The notes beneath the pieces are model-generated. The model did no database searches. It was given only the letters and a program-made list of their open reading frames with translations, and was not told where the DNA came from. From Pedobacter sp. Bi126 (GTDB taxonomy: Bacteria; Bacteroidota; Bacteroidia; Sphingobacteriales; Sphingobacteriaceae): a stretch of DNA of 64,000 nt. The translations under genes and the position numbers were made by a program. Below are positions 41,516 through 52,100 of the stretch, one piece after another; the first letter of the stretch is position 1; every line of letters begins with the position of its first letter. Location: assembly GCF_918698245.1 (NCBI RefSeq), contig NZ_CAKKMS010000004.1, positions 848,040-912,039 of the forward strand. The letters run 5' to 3'.

Positions 41516-43813
41516 TTATTTCAGTGTAAAAGATGCTTCTTTTACATCGCGTGAGTTTGTGCCAATGAATACTTTAAAATCGCCAGGTTCAGCCACGAAT
41601 TTTAGATCAGCATTGTAAAACTTAAGATCATTTTCGGAAATGTTGAAAGTGACGGTTTTACTTTCTCCGGCTTTTAAATTAATCTTTTGGAAACCTTTTA
41701 GCTCTTTAACCGGACGGGTAATACTTCCCACAAGATCCTGGATATACAATTGAACAACCTCTTTGCCATCATATTTGCCCGTATTGCTTAGCGTAACCGA
41801 TGCGGTGATCGATTTTCCTTTGGTTAAGGTGTTTGAACTTAATTTAACATCGCTGTAATTAAACGTGGTATAGCTCAGGCCAAAACCGAATGGATATAAA
41901 GGATCGTTGCTTACATCTAAATAGTTGGAACGGAATTTTTCGAACCACTTACCCTCTGCCAACGGTCGACCAGTGTTTTTATGTGCATAATACAAAGGCA
42001 CCTGACCTACATTTTGAGGGAAAGTTGCACTCAGTTTACCTGAAGGATTAACATCGCCAAAAAGTACATCGGCAATTGCATTTCCTGCTTCACTACCCGG
42101 AAACCAAACATTTAAAATGGAAGGAATATTTTCCTGCTCCCAGTTTAATGCCAACGGACGGCCTGTAAACAACACCAGTACCACTGGTTTGCCAGTTTTA
42201 GCCAGTGCTTTTAGCAGGTTTTTTTGCGTTTTAGGAATCTGGATATCGGTTACACTGCTGCTTTCGCCTGTAAATTCAGAACCTTCGCCAATGGTAGCCA
42301 CAATAACGTCCGATTTTTTAGCAACCTCTAGTGCTTCCCTGATCATTTCTGCTTCGGTTCGTGGATCGCGTTTGTAAGTAGGATTGTGAATGTTTACATA
42401 ACGGTGCTCCATAGCAGAATCTGCTAAAAAATTAGCGCCGCGTGCGGTTAAAATTTTTGCTTTATCACCCAAAACATTTTTTAAACCTTGAAGTACTGTT
42501 ACCGATTTATCAAAAAGTGCAGCAACACTCCAGGTACCGTACATGTTGGCGGTATTATCTGCCAGTGGGCCGATTAAGCCGATAGTACCTGATTTTTTTA
42601 ATGGAAGTATATTATTGTTGTTTTTTAGTAACACGAAGCTTTCAGCTGCAATTTCACGTGCAACCTGACGGTTAGCTGGACTAAAAACCTCTTTTTCTGC
42701 TCTTTCTGCATTACAGAATTTATAAGGATCAGCAAATAAACCCAATTTATATTTTGCCTGAAGCACTAATCGGCATGCCCTGTCTATTTGTGCCATGCCA
42801 ACTTTTTTCTCTGCCAATGATTTTTTTAAAGTACCTAAAAAGCCTTCGCCCACCATATCCATATCAATGCCAGCATTTAAAGCCAGGGCAGAAACAGTTT
42901 GTAAATCGCCCATGCCGTGGGCAATCATTTCAGGGATGCCCGTATAATCAGTTACCACGAACCCTTTAAAGCCCCATTGGTTACGTAAAACATCGGTCAT
43001 TAACCATTTACTTCCTGTAGCCGGAATGCCATCAACTTCGTTAAAAGAGGCCATAATACTGGCTGCTCCTGCATCAACAGCGGCTTTGTAAGGAGGGAAA
43101 TATTCATTGTACATGCGCACTTTGCTCATATCGGTAGTATTATAGTCTCTGCCAGCTTCAGCAGCGCCATAAAGTGCATAATGTTTTACACAGGCTAAAA
43201 TTTCGTTATTGGCCTGAAGTTTACCTTGATAACCTTTCACCATGGCTGCGGCAATCTGCGACCCTAAATAAGCATCTTCGCCACTTCCTTCCGAAATGCG
43301 GCCCCAACGCGGGTCTCTGGAAATATCAACCATAGGAGAGAAGGTCCAGTTAATTCCACTTGCACTGGCTTCTATTGCAGCAACCCTTGCCGATTTTTGT
43401 ACTGCATTCATGTCCCAAACGCAACTCATTCCCAAAGGAATGGGGAAAACGGTATTGTAGCCATGGATTACATCCATTCCAAAAAGCAATGGGATTTTCA
43501 TGCGGCTGTTTTCTACTGCAATCTTTTGAACTGCCTTTATCTTATCTACTCCTTTAATGTTAAATAAACCACCAACTTGCCCATCTCTAATTTTTTTAGA
43601 AATGTCGCTGCTGTTAGCCTGTCCCGTGGTGATATCGCCAGAACTTGGCAGGTTCAATTGACCAATTTTTTCCTCAACTGTCATTTTCGCCATCAGATTG
43701 CTGATGAAGGTATTCATCTTTGCATCTGCTGCCGAAACAGTTTTTTTTGTTTGTGCTGATCCGTTCAGTACAAGCAAGGTTAAAAAAACAACCAGGATAT
43801 TCGCTCTCTTCAT
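41516..43813 (-). CDS. bglX: Periplasmic GH3 beta-glucosidase
   Basis: 765 residues, normal for BglX-type enzymes. The signal peptide ends near NGSAQ. The GH3 N-terminal barrel carries the nucleophile Asp in GFKGFVVTDYTG; the second domain has a likely acid/base Glu in GEGSEFTGESSS; a fibronectin-III-like domain follows at the C terminus. It would release glucose from oligosaccharides. With the GH144-type enzyme in the same locus, a beta-1,2-glucooligosaccharide substrate is plausible but not proved. The 146-bp gap upstream holds a hairpin repeat array. Confidence 0.92.
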   Translation of the reverse strand: MKRANILVVFLTLLVLNGSAQTKKTVSAADAKMNTFISNLMAKMTVEEKIGQLNLPSSGDITTGQANSSDISKKIRDGQVGGLFNIKGVDKIKAVQKIAVENSRMKIPLLFGMDVIHGYNTVFPIPLGMSCVWDMNAVQKSARVAAIEASASGINWTFSPMVDISRDPRWGRISEGSGEDAYLGSQIAAAMVKGYQGKLQANNEILACVKHYALYGAAEAGRDYNTTDMSKVRMYNEYFPPYKAAVDAGAASIMASFNEVDGIPATGSKWLMTDVLRNQWGFKGFVVTDYTGIPEMIAHGMGDLQTVSALALNAGIDMDMVGEGFLGTLKKSLAEKKVGMAQIDRACRLVLQAKYKLGLFADPYKFCNAERAEKEVFSPANRQVAREIAAESFVLLKNNNNILPLKKSGTIGLIGPLADNTANMYGTWSVAALFDKSVTVLQGLKNVLGDKAKILTARGANFLADSAMEHRYVNIHNPTYKRDPRTEAEMIREALEVAKKSDVIVATIGEGSEFTGESSSVTDIQIPKTQKNLLKALAKTGKPVVLVLFTGRPLALNWEQENIPSILNVWFPGSEAGNAIADVLFGDVNPSGKLSATFPQNVGQVPLYYAHKNTGRPLAEGKWFEKFRSNYLDVSNDPLYPFGFGLSYTTFNYSDVKLSSNTLTKGKSITASVTLSNTGKYDGKEVVQLYIQDLVGSITRPVKELKGFQKINLKAGESKTVTFNISENDLKFYNADLKFVAEPGDFKVFIGTNSRDVKEASFTLK

Positions 43814-43840
43814 TATATGTGTGTTTTATTCTTTTTATTA

Positions 43841-43950
43841 GCTGGCGCTCGTTCGCAACGAGTGCTAAATAGCTTTACGATTTTATCGTGTTTTAACATT
43901 AATCGCTAAAAGCGATTGGTTTATTTTCACACTCGTCACAAACGAGCACG
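43841..43950 (+). repeat. AACGAG hairpin array, copy 2
   Basis: Four consecutive hairpins: GCTCGTT..AACGAG (43847-43862), ACGATTTTATCGT (43877-43889), AATCGCTAAAAGCGATT (43901-43917) and ACTCGT..ACGAG (43931-43946). The first two match the repeat at 20611-20656. It sits between the GH43-like and GH3 genes in the polysaccharide operon. Confidence 0.75.
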
Positions 43951-43959
43951 AACATTATT

Positions 43960-45714
43960 CTAATCAACTTTCTTTATTTCCGTTTTTGTGGATACACCAT
44001 TCTCATTTATCGCTTCAATGGCAAAATAATAGGCTTTTTGGCTGTCCATTGCTTTGAACCAGTACTCGTTAAAATCATGGATCATGATGCAATTGTATAG
44101 CTTATCTGGCGCGGTACCGTAGTAAAGATTATAGGCAAATGCATTATCAACAGGCTCCCATTTAATATAGGCGCTGCGTTTATCTTTTTCTGTCCTCAAT
44201 ACAATCAAGTTTTTAACATTTGTTGGTTTTTCTCCATTTCCATTGCCGAAAACACGTAAGCCGCTAATGGCAAATTTTCCGGTTGGCATGTGGATGTTTA
44301 CCATTTTGATGAACCTGGTTTTTACCGGTTTCTGCAGTTCAATATAATCGTGCGGTACATCGGTTTTGTTCTGGCTTTTATCAACCAGGATAGTCCATTT
44401 TTTACCGTCTGTTGATGATAGAATCTTATATTGATGGTAAATTCCGATCTGTTTACCAATAAATTCTGCATCCTGATCAGCATAATTAATCTGGATGGCA
44501 TTAACGGTTGCCAGGCTGCCCAGATCGGTCTGGATCCATTCTCCATTGTTTGCGGTTTTTGCACTCCAATAAGTCTTAATGCTTTCATCAACAGCATTAT
44601 TGGCATTAAAGCTTCCTAAAGTTGAAGAAACCGTAACGGGTTTTTTATAGTTAATGAGCATCCAACCTGGACCTGCCGGACCATCTTCTTTTCTTTCAGA
44701 AGGTAGATAGAGGGGATAGTCTCCAAAAGCAGTATTGGTCCACATCACATCGTCTTTATCAAAACCGGTTGGCCAGATACCCATTCTGCGCTCCCAGGTG
44801 TTTTTTACACAGATAATGCTCGTAGAAATGTGCCAGTAATTTTTACTGTTATCCTGAAAGGTTGCACCATGCCCTGCACCACGCGAAAATCCACCGCCTT
44901 TATAACTTAAAGGATCAGATTGAGGAGTGAATGGACTATCGTAAAACAAAGGTTTGGTTCCAACCACCACTCCATCAGAATAACCACTAAATTCGGTTCC
45001 TGGTGCTCCGTATTGAAAGTAATATTTACCATTATGTTTGGTCATCCATGCACCTTCGGCAAAAGGATCAAGAAATGTATTGTCCATATATTCGCCAAAA
45101 CGCTGCCAGCCATACCGCCAGCTTTCAAGCAGGTACATTGGTGTGCGGGTGCCTTTAGGTTGAAAAGTTTTGCGGTCTAATTCTACGCCATACATGGGGT
45201 AATTATTACTGCTTCCGTTATACATGTAAAATTTGCCATCGTCATCGGTAAAAAAGGCCGGATCCCAGCCACCAATTTCTAGCGAATCCACCAATGGAAA
45301 CCATTTGTTCCCTTTGGGATCGGTACTTCCCCATAAAGTGAAGTTTTTAGTATAAGTACTCCCGAAAACGACCATGGTATCGCCAACAATGCCTACCCCA
45401 GGTGCACAGAGTTCATCTTTTGTTTTGTTCCATGGACGGAGAAATTTTCTCTCATGGAATTTCCAGTTCAGCATATCGGCACTATGCCAATAACCCCATT
45501 GGTTGGTGCTGAAAAGATAGAAATCGCCCTTATAATTTACAATCACCGGATCGGCGGTGGCACGGTGTTTCCCCCATTCGGTAAAAGATTCGAATGGTGT
45601 ATAACCATAATCTATATTGATTGGGTTGCAATACGTTTTTTGCTGAGCGTATGCAGCATAAGTACCGCAGAATAGCAATGAAATTAGAAATATTTTGAAT
45701 AAATGTTTAGCCAT
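43960..45714 (-). CDS. GH43-like propeller protein with discoidin and FN3 domains
   Basis: 584 residues with a signal peptide ending near AYAQ. A five-bladed propeller-type domain follows (about 25-340; ATADPVIVNYKGDFYLFST with a probable catalytic Asp, GGWDPAFFTDDDGKFYMY), then an F5/8 type C (discoidin) domain (about 350-495) and a fibronectin-III-like domain (about 500-584). It is related to GH43-type glycosidases; the exact activity is uncertain. It is encoded 13 bp after the small secreted protein in the same operon. Confidence 0.82.
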   Translation of the reverse strand: MAKHLFKIFLISLLFCGTYAAYAQQKTYCNPINIDYGYTPFESFTEWGKHRATADPVIVNYKGDFYLFSTNQWGYWHSADMLNWKFHERKFLRPWNKTKDELCAPGVGIVGDTMVVFGSTYTKNFTLWGSTDPKGNKWFPLVDSLEIGGWDPAFFTDDDGKFYMYNGSSNNYPMYGVELDRKTFQPKGTRTPMYLLESWRYGWQRFGEYMDNTFLDPFAEGAWMTKHNGKYYFQYGAPGTEFSGYSDGVVVGTKPLFYDSPFTPQSDPLSYKGGGFSRGAGHGATFQDNSKNYWHISTSIICVKNTWERRMGIWPTGFDKDDVMWTNTAFGDYPLYLPSERKEDGPAGPGWMLINYKKPVTVSSTLGSFNANNAVDESIKTYWSAKTANNGEWIQTDLGSLATVNAIQINYADQDAEFIGKQIGIYHQYKILSSTDGKKWTILVDKSQNKTDVPHDYIELQKPVKTRFIKMVNIHMPTGKFAISGLRVFGNGNGEKPTNVKNLIVLRTEKDKRSAYIKWEPVDNAFAYNLYYGTAPDKLYNCIMIHDFNEYWFKAMDSQKAYYFAIEAINENGVSTKTEIKKVD

Positions 45715-45727
45715 TATTCTTATGGGG

Positions 45728-46129
45728 TTAATTAAAAATGTTTATTCGTGCGCAGCTCGAACAGCCAATTGCCATTCCGCTAACGCTTAATCCGGTAACG
45801 TGCGATTGATGCTCCCAGTAAACCCACATATCATGTGCGCCACCTGTTGAAGTTAATTTTACAGTGTAAATGTCTCCGTTTTCTGGTATTTGCCCGATTA
45901 CTGTTCCGCTTGGCGAGTTTGGCGGGATAAAGAAAGAATAAACACCACCACTGGTATTGTTTTCTAGTGTAACATACACGCCATCGCTGGTAGAATTTGT
46001 TGCGGTTACATTTACGGTTGCAAACTTTGATTTTATGGTTTTATGTTTTGCGCCCGGTACGGTAGTGAAGCTCGAATTTAGGATTACAAGCCCTATCATT
46101 GCTGTTAATATTAAAATTATTCTTTTCAT
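45728..46129 (-). CDS. Small secreted protein of unknown function
   Basis: 133 residues with a signal peptide (cleavage near NSSFT). The mature part is beta-rich, with repeated TSDGVYVTLEN and TSGGVYSFFIPP stretches, and the C terminus holds two Cys in GCSSCARINIFN. No family is recognised. It is between the GH144-type and GH43-like genes with short gaps (58 and 13 bp), so it belongs to the polysaccharide operon and could be a carbohydrate-binding or surface accessory protein. Confidence 0.75.
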   Translation of the reverse strand: MKRIILILTAMIGLVILNSSFTTVPGAKHKTIKSKFATVNVTATNSTSDGVYVTLENNTSGGVYSFFIPPNSPSGTVIGQIPENGDIYTVKLTSTGGAHDMWVYWEHQSHVTGLSVSGMAIGCSSCARINIFN

Positions 46130-46187
46130 GGTTCTGTAGATTTAATTTGAAATATATGATGGCTAAACATTTATATACTACTGAATA

Positions 46188-47561
46188 CTATGGCTTAAAT
46201 TGGAAATCCAGTTTTTTTAATCCATCTTGAACATCTTTGTTTCCCATAAAAAGCTTCCAAAGTAGGCCTGATCTATAATTTTCGATCATCACTACCATTG
46301 GTCCTTGGTCGATGCCCAAATATCTTTTCGGATACCAGTTATCGGTTTCAGAAAAAGCATCATAGAAACCATATTTGCCCCAAACTTTATCGCCTAGATC
46401 CTCATAAAGATGTCTGATTACTTTCATCGATTCTTTTGGCGTGTATGGGATTGATGATATAGCTGCAGTAGGAGAGATTACGCCAAAATCTTCCTGAGGA
46501 TTGTGTGCTGCATAACCTTTTACCGAATAACTGGCTGTTAAACCCCAGTTGTTTTCTCCATAACCTTTAAATTTCTTTGGATTGGCTACACAGTAATCGT
46601 GTATGGCAAGTGTGTGGTTTACGTTATTTTCCCAATAATCGGCATAACGGTCTTTTAATCCTTTCGGATTTAGACCTAAATAGGAGTAATGTGCCCAAAA
46701 TAATGGTCCTACTGAATTTTTCTGGCCTTGATAATCAAGTGTAAAAGGATGTCCGTAAAATTTGAAATTGGTTTTAATCTGCCCGTTTCTTGCCCAACCT
46801 TCGTGATACACCTCTGCAGGGACACCATGCGTAGGGGATGAAGCGGCCATTACATACATAACCAAACATTCATTATAACCTTTAACCGGAAAATTCATTT
46901 CCCATTTATATGCTGGCGACCAATGCCAGTACAATACATTTTGGCCATTGCGGTACCAGTTAAAATCAATTCCTTTCCAAAGTTCATCAGCTTTTTTAGC
47001 TAATGCTTTTTCACCACCCGTTCCATTTTTATAATATTCGTTAATACAGATTAAGGCCTGTGCAACAAAAGAAGTTTCTACGAGATCGCCTCCGTTATCT
47101 TTTTGCCCAAATGGACGTACTTTCCCTGTTTCACCATTTATCCAATGCGACCATGCGCCATGAAAACGATCGGCTTTGGATAGAAAATCCAATATTTTGT
47201 TTAATCTGTCTAATCCCTCTTTTTTTGTTACATAACCTCTATCAATACCACTTAAAATGGCCATCAAGCCAAAACCAGTTGCACCAGTTGCCACTGTGTT
47301 CTTATCATTTTCTGGGTATACGTTATCCACATGAAAGCGTTCTCTACCTGCGCCTGAGGTAGGTTCGGCACCATCCCAAAAATATTGAAAGGTTTGCTTT
47401 TGAACCAGATCTAATAGTTCAATATCTGATAGGTTCTTTTTAATGGAGAGATCGGGGTTATACTTGCCGTTTTTATTTTTTGTACAAGCGCTAACAAGCA
47501 AAAAGGAGCAGAGTGTGGCTACCAGTATAAGTGTAATTTTCTTTAGATCTGTTTTCAACAT
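46188..47561 (-). CDS. GH144-type glucanase lipoprotein
   Basis: 457 residues from the ATG at 47561; a start 12 bp earlier is also in frame. The lipobox LLVSAC gives a lipid-attached Cys at 26. The alpha/alpha-barrel glycoamylase (PF10091) family is recognisable from FQYFWDGAEPTSG, GMAIHE-like acidic blocks such as DNGGDLVETSFVAQ, and GENNWGLTASYSVKGY. Biochemically studied members (GH144) are endo-beta-1,2-glucanases. As a surface or periplasmic lipoprotein it would cut the polymer for uptake by SusC/SusD. It is 55 bp downstream of susD, with a hairpin between. Confidence 0.85.
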   Translation of the reverse strand: MLKTDLKKITLILVATLCSFLLVSACTKNKNGKYNPDLSIKKNLSDIELLDLVQKQTFQYFWDGAEPTSGAGRERFHVDNVYPENDKNTVATGATGFGLMAILSGIDRGYVTKKEGLDRLNKILDFLSKADRFHGAWSHWINGETGKVRPFGQKDNGGDLVETSFVAQALICINEYYKNGTGGEKALAKKADELWKGIDFNWYRNGQNVLYWHWSPAYKWEMNFPVKGYNECLVMYVMAASSPTHGVPAEVYHEGWARNGQIKTNFKFYGHPFTLDYQGQKNSVGPLFWAHYSYLGLNPKGLKDRYADYWENNVNHTLAIHDYCVANPKKFKGYGENNWGLTASYSVKGYAAHNPQEDFGVISPTAAISSIPYTPKESMKVIRHLYEDLGDKVWGKYGFYDAFSETDNWYPKRYLGIDQGPMVVMIENYRSGLLWKLFMGNKDVQDGLKKLDFQFKP

Positions 47562-47580
47562 AGTACGGAGCAAAGGAAAG

Positions 47581-47610
47581 AAAGGTTGTCAGTATTAACC
47601 GACAACCTTT
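47581..47610 (-). terminator. Hairpin after susD
   Basis: AAAGGTTGTC (47581-47590) and GACAACCTTT (47601-47610) form a perfect 10-bp stem 18 bp after the susD stop on the minus strand. With only a short T-tract it may attenuate rather than end transcription, and so set SusCD levels above those of the enzymes. Confidence 0.7.
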
Positions 47611-47627
47611 ATTAAAAGATTTAAATT

Positions 47628-49100
47628 TTAGTAACCTGGATTTTGTTTTAACAGATTTCCACTTAACTCAATTTCATTCTGAGGAATTGGCCAAACTTCA
47701 TTTTTGTTGGCTTTCCAACCTTTAGGACCAAAAACTGTTGCGGCTCTTCCTTGACGGATAACGTCGAAGTAACGATCATTTTCCATAGCAAGTTCTACTT
47801 GTCTTTCTTTCCAGATCGCTTGACGTAATGCATCCTTATCTGTGGTGATAACATTTGGAAGGATATTATTATTTCCACCTCTTGCACGTGCACGAACCCT
47901 ATTTAGTGAGGTTAATGCTTGCGAAGGATTGCCCAATTCGTTAGCAGCTTCTGCGTTCATTAAAAGAATATCAGCAAACCTTAACACCCTAAAATTCTGC
48001 TGCGCACCTTCGTTAAATCCAGATACCCGCATTGCAAATGGGACATAAGATTTTTGATTGTATCTTTCGTTTGGTACACTATTAGGAATTAAATCGCCTT
48101 GTGGAGTAGTTTCACCTTTAAACAAAATTGTAGCATCTTTACGTGGATCTCCGGCCTCAAAAGCATTAGCTAATACCTCTGATGGTGTGTTAAAGCCCCA
48201 GCCCATTATCCCGGCTACGCCTTGAACCTGGCTGTATTGCGATGTTGAGGCATCAGGATTACCAGGAACTAACTCTGCCTGTACTTCAAATAAAGATTCG
48301 ATGTTATTTTCATTCTGAGTTCTGAAACCTTTTTCAAAGTCTGGGAATAAATCATATCCCATTGTCATTACCTGATTGGTTAATGAGAGTACATCTGCCC
48401 ATTTGTTTTGATACATGGCAACTTTAGCGTGTAGGCCAATAGCAGCACCTTTAGTTGCTCTACCTAGATCTGCTGCGCCATAAGATTGAGGTAAAACTGC
48501 AGCAGCTTCATTCAAATCTTTTTCGATTTGGGCATAAACAGTAGCTTTATCCGATTGAGGTAGATTATATTCGCTATTATCTTTAGGTACGTGTAACCTT
48601 AGTACCACGTTGCCATAGGCACGAACCAACCTGAAATAAGAATATGCCCTAACAAATTTGGCCTCTGCAAGGTATCTGTTTCTAAGACTCTCATCCATAC
48701 TGATATTAGGGATATTATCAAGAACCTGATTACAAAGGTTGATATTTTGATATTGACCTGTCCAGAAATCTAGAAGTGTGCCATGAGTGGATGTAACCGT
48801 GAATTGATCGTAAAGATTGAAGAAGGTAGCATCTGTAGGTGTACTCCCTTTATCTGCCTCATCAGAACCCGTACTTTCAATGGCTATTGCATTAAAAGCA
48901 ACATTGTTCCAGCTGCGCAAGTTAGCATAAATTGCGTTTACACCTTTTAAAGCATCTTCTGGAGTTTTCCAAAAGGTTACTGATGGTTGCTGAGCTTGAG
49001 GCGGAACATTTAGAAAATCTTTTTTGCACGATGCAGTTAAAAGTACTGCACTAATTGCAGCTGCAGCAAAAAATGATTGTGTATTTATATATTTTTTCAT
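47628..49100 (-). CDS. SusD/RagB-family glycan-binding lipoprotein
   Basis: 490 residues. The lipobox LLTASC places the lipidated Cys at 25, followed by KKDFLNVPPQ typical of SusD. The TPR-like helices and the C-terminal RQVELAMENDRYFDVIRQGRA region are characteristic. It caps the SusC channel and binds glycan at the cell surface. It starts 10 bp after the susC stop. Confidence 0.94.
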   Translation of the reverse strand: MKKYINTQSFFAAAAISAVLLTASCKKDFLNVPPQAQQPSVTFWKTPEDALKGVNAIYANLRSWNNVAFNAIAIESTGSDEADKGSTPTDATFFNLYDQFTVTSTHGTLLDFWTGQYQNINLCNQVLDNIPNISMDESLRNRYLAEAKFVRAYSYFRLVRAYGNVVLRLHVPKDNSEYNLPQSDKATVYAQIEKDLNEAAAVLPQSYGAADLGRATKGAAIGLHAKVAMYQNKWADVLSLTNQVMTMGYDLFPDFEKGFRTQNENNIESLFEVQAELVPGNPDASTSQYSQVQGVAGIMGWGFNTPSEVLANAFEAGDPRKDATILFKGETTPQGDLIPNSVPNERYNQKSYVPFAMRVSGFNEGAQQNFRVLRFADILLMNAEAANELGNPSQALTSLNRVRARARGGNNNILPNVITTDKDALRQAIWKERQVELAMENDRYFDVIRQGRAATVFGPKGWKANKNEVWPIPQNEIELSGNLLKQNPGY

Positions 49101-49110
49101 TTTAAGTCGA

Positions 49111-52100
49111 TTAGAAAGTTACGTTAACTCCAAAGTTGTAGGTAGCGAACAAAGGGTATACATTAGTATCAATACCTGCATTAGTTGGTGTTCCACCTAC
49201 CTCTGGGCTAAATCCTTTGTATCCAAAAATGTTAACCGCATTTTGTGCGTTTAAGAATACTCTTAAGCGTTGCATTTTCCATTTATTAACAATTGCTGAT
49301 GGTAAGCTATAGCCGAGCTGGATATTTCTTAATCTGATATAATCGCCTTTTTCTACATAAAATGAGTTTGGCGCATTGTTAAGGCCTCCAGCTAAATCTG
49401 CAGAAGGATAGGTATTTGAAGTACCAGGACCGGTCCAACGGTGATCAAAGAAATCCTTAGTGTAGTTTTCGTTACCAAATCTGCTACTTAGATTAGCATT
49501 AAATACATCTACATCGGCTACACCTTGAATATCTAATGTTAAATCGAAGTTTTTGTAAGCGAAGTTGGTATTTAATCCATAAGTGAATTTAGGATTTGGA
49601 TTACCAAGAACAACCCTGTCTCTTAAATCGATCAATCCATCACCGTTAATATCTGCATATTTAAAATCACCTTTTTTAAATCCAGGCCATGCTGCGGCCT
49701 CTGCATCCGTTTGGAATATACCGGCAACCTGATAGCCATAGAATTCCCCAATAGGTCTATTGTTAACAGTTCTCGTAGATACATATCCACTGGTTAAGCC
49801 AGCACCACCTTTATAAATAGGATTTGCTCCAGAAGTAACGTTTAATACTTTATTGTCATTTATTCCTAAGTTTCCACTTATCGAATAGGTTAACCCACCT
49901 GATGTTTTATCAGCCCATGTTGCTAAAAACTCGAAACCACGATTTTGAATGTCGGCCTGATTTGCAATGATAGAACTGTTTACTGTTCCTAAACTTCCTA
50001 GAACCGGGATATCAAATATCGCCTGTTCTGTTTTTCTGTTGTAATAATCCAATTCAACATTTAACCTGTTTTTTAAGAAACCCATTTCAAGGCCAATGTC
50101 AGTTCCTGCACTTCTTTCCCAAAATAAGGTTGGAGGTACAAGGGTTCTAATACTCGCACCTGTGTAAGGAATACCTCCAAAAATTGCGATTAAAGCGGCA
50201 GTTTGATCAACAGTTTGGGTTGACGGATTAAATGGAACTCCCGCATTACCCACTTTACCCCAGCTTCCTCTTAGTTTTAAATTACTGAAAATGTTCTGGT
50301 TTTTCATGAATTCTTCGTTGCTGATTACCCAGCCTGCTCCGATTGAAGGGAAGTTACCCCAAACATTATCAGATCCAAAAAATTGAGATGCACCGTCTCT
50401 TCTGATTGAAGCATTTAATAAATATTTGTTTTTGTAACCATAATTAACCCTTGCAAAGTAAGATGAAAATGTACTTAATTCCCCTTTGTCGATAATACTT
50501 CTACTTGCTGCATCACCTAAAGCCAGGTAAAGGTCTCCCTCTGAAGTGTAAGGAACGTTTTGTGCGTCAGCATTTATAGTGTACATCTTATTCCGTTGTG
50601 CAGTTTGGCCTGCTAATACGGTTAAACTATGGTCATTCCACTTTTTATCAAACGTTAACGTATTCTCAACAAGCCAGTTTCTATTCTCAATCCGGTCTAT
50701 ATCAAGTTTACTTATAGTGCTCAGCTGCGTGTTTGTAGCTTTATACTTTGGTACATAACCCCTTACTTCTTCCTGCCCAAAATCTCCACCAATACTGGTT
50801 TTGAAGGTAAAGTTTTTTAGGAATTTTAACTCTGCATATACATTACCGTTAATTTTATATTTGGTGGTGTTTTGATTAAAGAAATCTAATGTGGCCTGGG
50901 GATTCATATTGCTGCCATTCCCCAAATTAAAGGCATTTGGATCACCATAGCTGCCATCTGTATTAAATACAGGCACAACAGGCGATGCCGCATACATGGC
51001 CCTGAAAATAGTTGTAGGAGCATCTTTTGACTTACTATATGTTCCTGCAACATTATAGCCGATTTTTAATGGCTCAAAAATTTGGAAATCATTAGCCAAC
51101 CTTGCGGTATACCGTTTATAATTATTGTTTTTAACAATTCCATCCTGATCAAGATAGCCCAAAGAGAAATTGTACGTTGATTTTTCTGCACCTCCACTTA
51201 TAGATAACTGGTGATTATTTACCATCGCGGTTCTAAGTACCTGATTGTACCAGTCGGTTCCGGCACCTAAATTTGTATTGGCAAATAAGGGTGCTGCAGG
51301 AGGGGTTTGAAGACTGTATGCCTCATTTACAGCAGTTGCATATTCACTTGCATTGGCCATTTCTACCTGATTGGTTACTTTTTGAACGCCCACAGATCCA
51401 TTGTAATTGATTACTGCATTTCCCTTTTTACCTTTTACGGTAGTTACCAGAACAACACCATTTGCTGCACGGATACCATAGATCGATTGTGACGATGCAT
51501 CTTTTAGAATACTGATATTAGCAATGTCTGCCGGATTTAAAAAATTGATGTCATCATACCACACACCATCTACTACGTATAATGGTCCTGTTTTTCCATA
51601 TATTGTACTTGTACCACGTATAGTAATTTGTGGAGAAGAACCTGGAGTACCATTATTGGTAATCGATACCCCGGCAACTTTGCCCTGTAATGCACTTACC
51701 GGGTTTACTGAGGCCTGTTTTGAAATATCTTCACCTTTTACTGTTCCTACCGATCCCGTTACATCAATTTTCCTTTGCGTACCATACCCCACAACCACAA
51801 CCTGCTCTAGTTGTTGTGTTGATGAAGCTAAGGATACATTAAGTGTAGTTTGATTATTTACAGCTTGCTCTAATGCTGTGTAGCCTACAAAGTTAAATAC
51901 TAATGTGGCATTTGCCGGCGCACTAATGGAGTAGTTGCCGTTCTCATCTGTTTGCGTACCATTTTGTGTTCCTTTAATTAAGATAGTTACGCCAGGTAAA
52001 GGTGTTTTGTCACCTCCATCAATTACTTTACCTTTTACGGTAATGTTTTGCGCTAATGCTACGTTAATTGTTAGCAAACAAAATGCAGCGAGAACAGAAA

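Noticed and set aside
43841..43950. CRISPR-like array of short palindromes
   Set aside because: The hairpins differ in sequence and spacing; they are not copies of one repeat.
45728..46129. Lipoprotein call for the small secreted protein
   Set aside because: No Cys follows the signal; the only Cys pair is near the C terminus.
51524..51853. 109-residue open frame antisense to susC
   Set aside because: Overlaps the conserved plug of SusC; no independent support.
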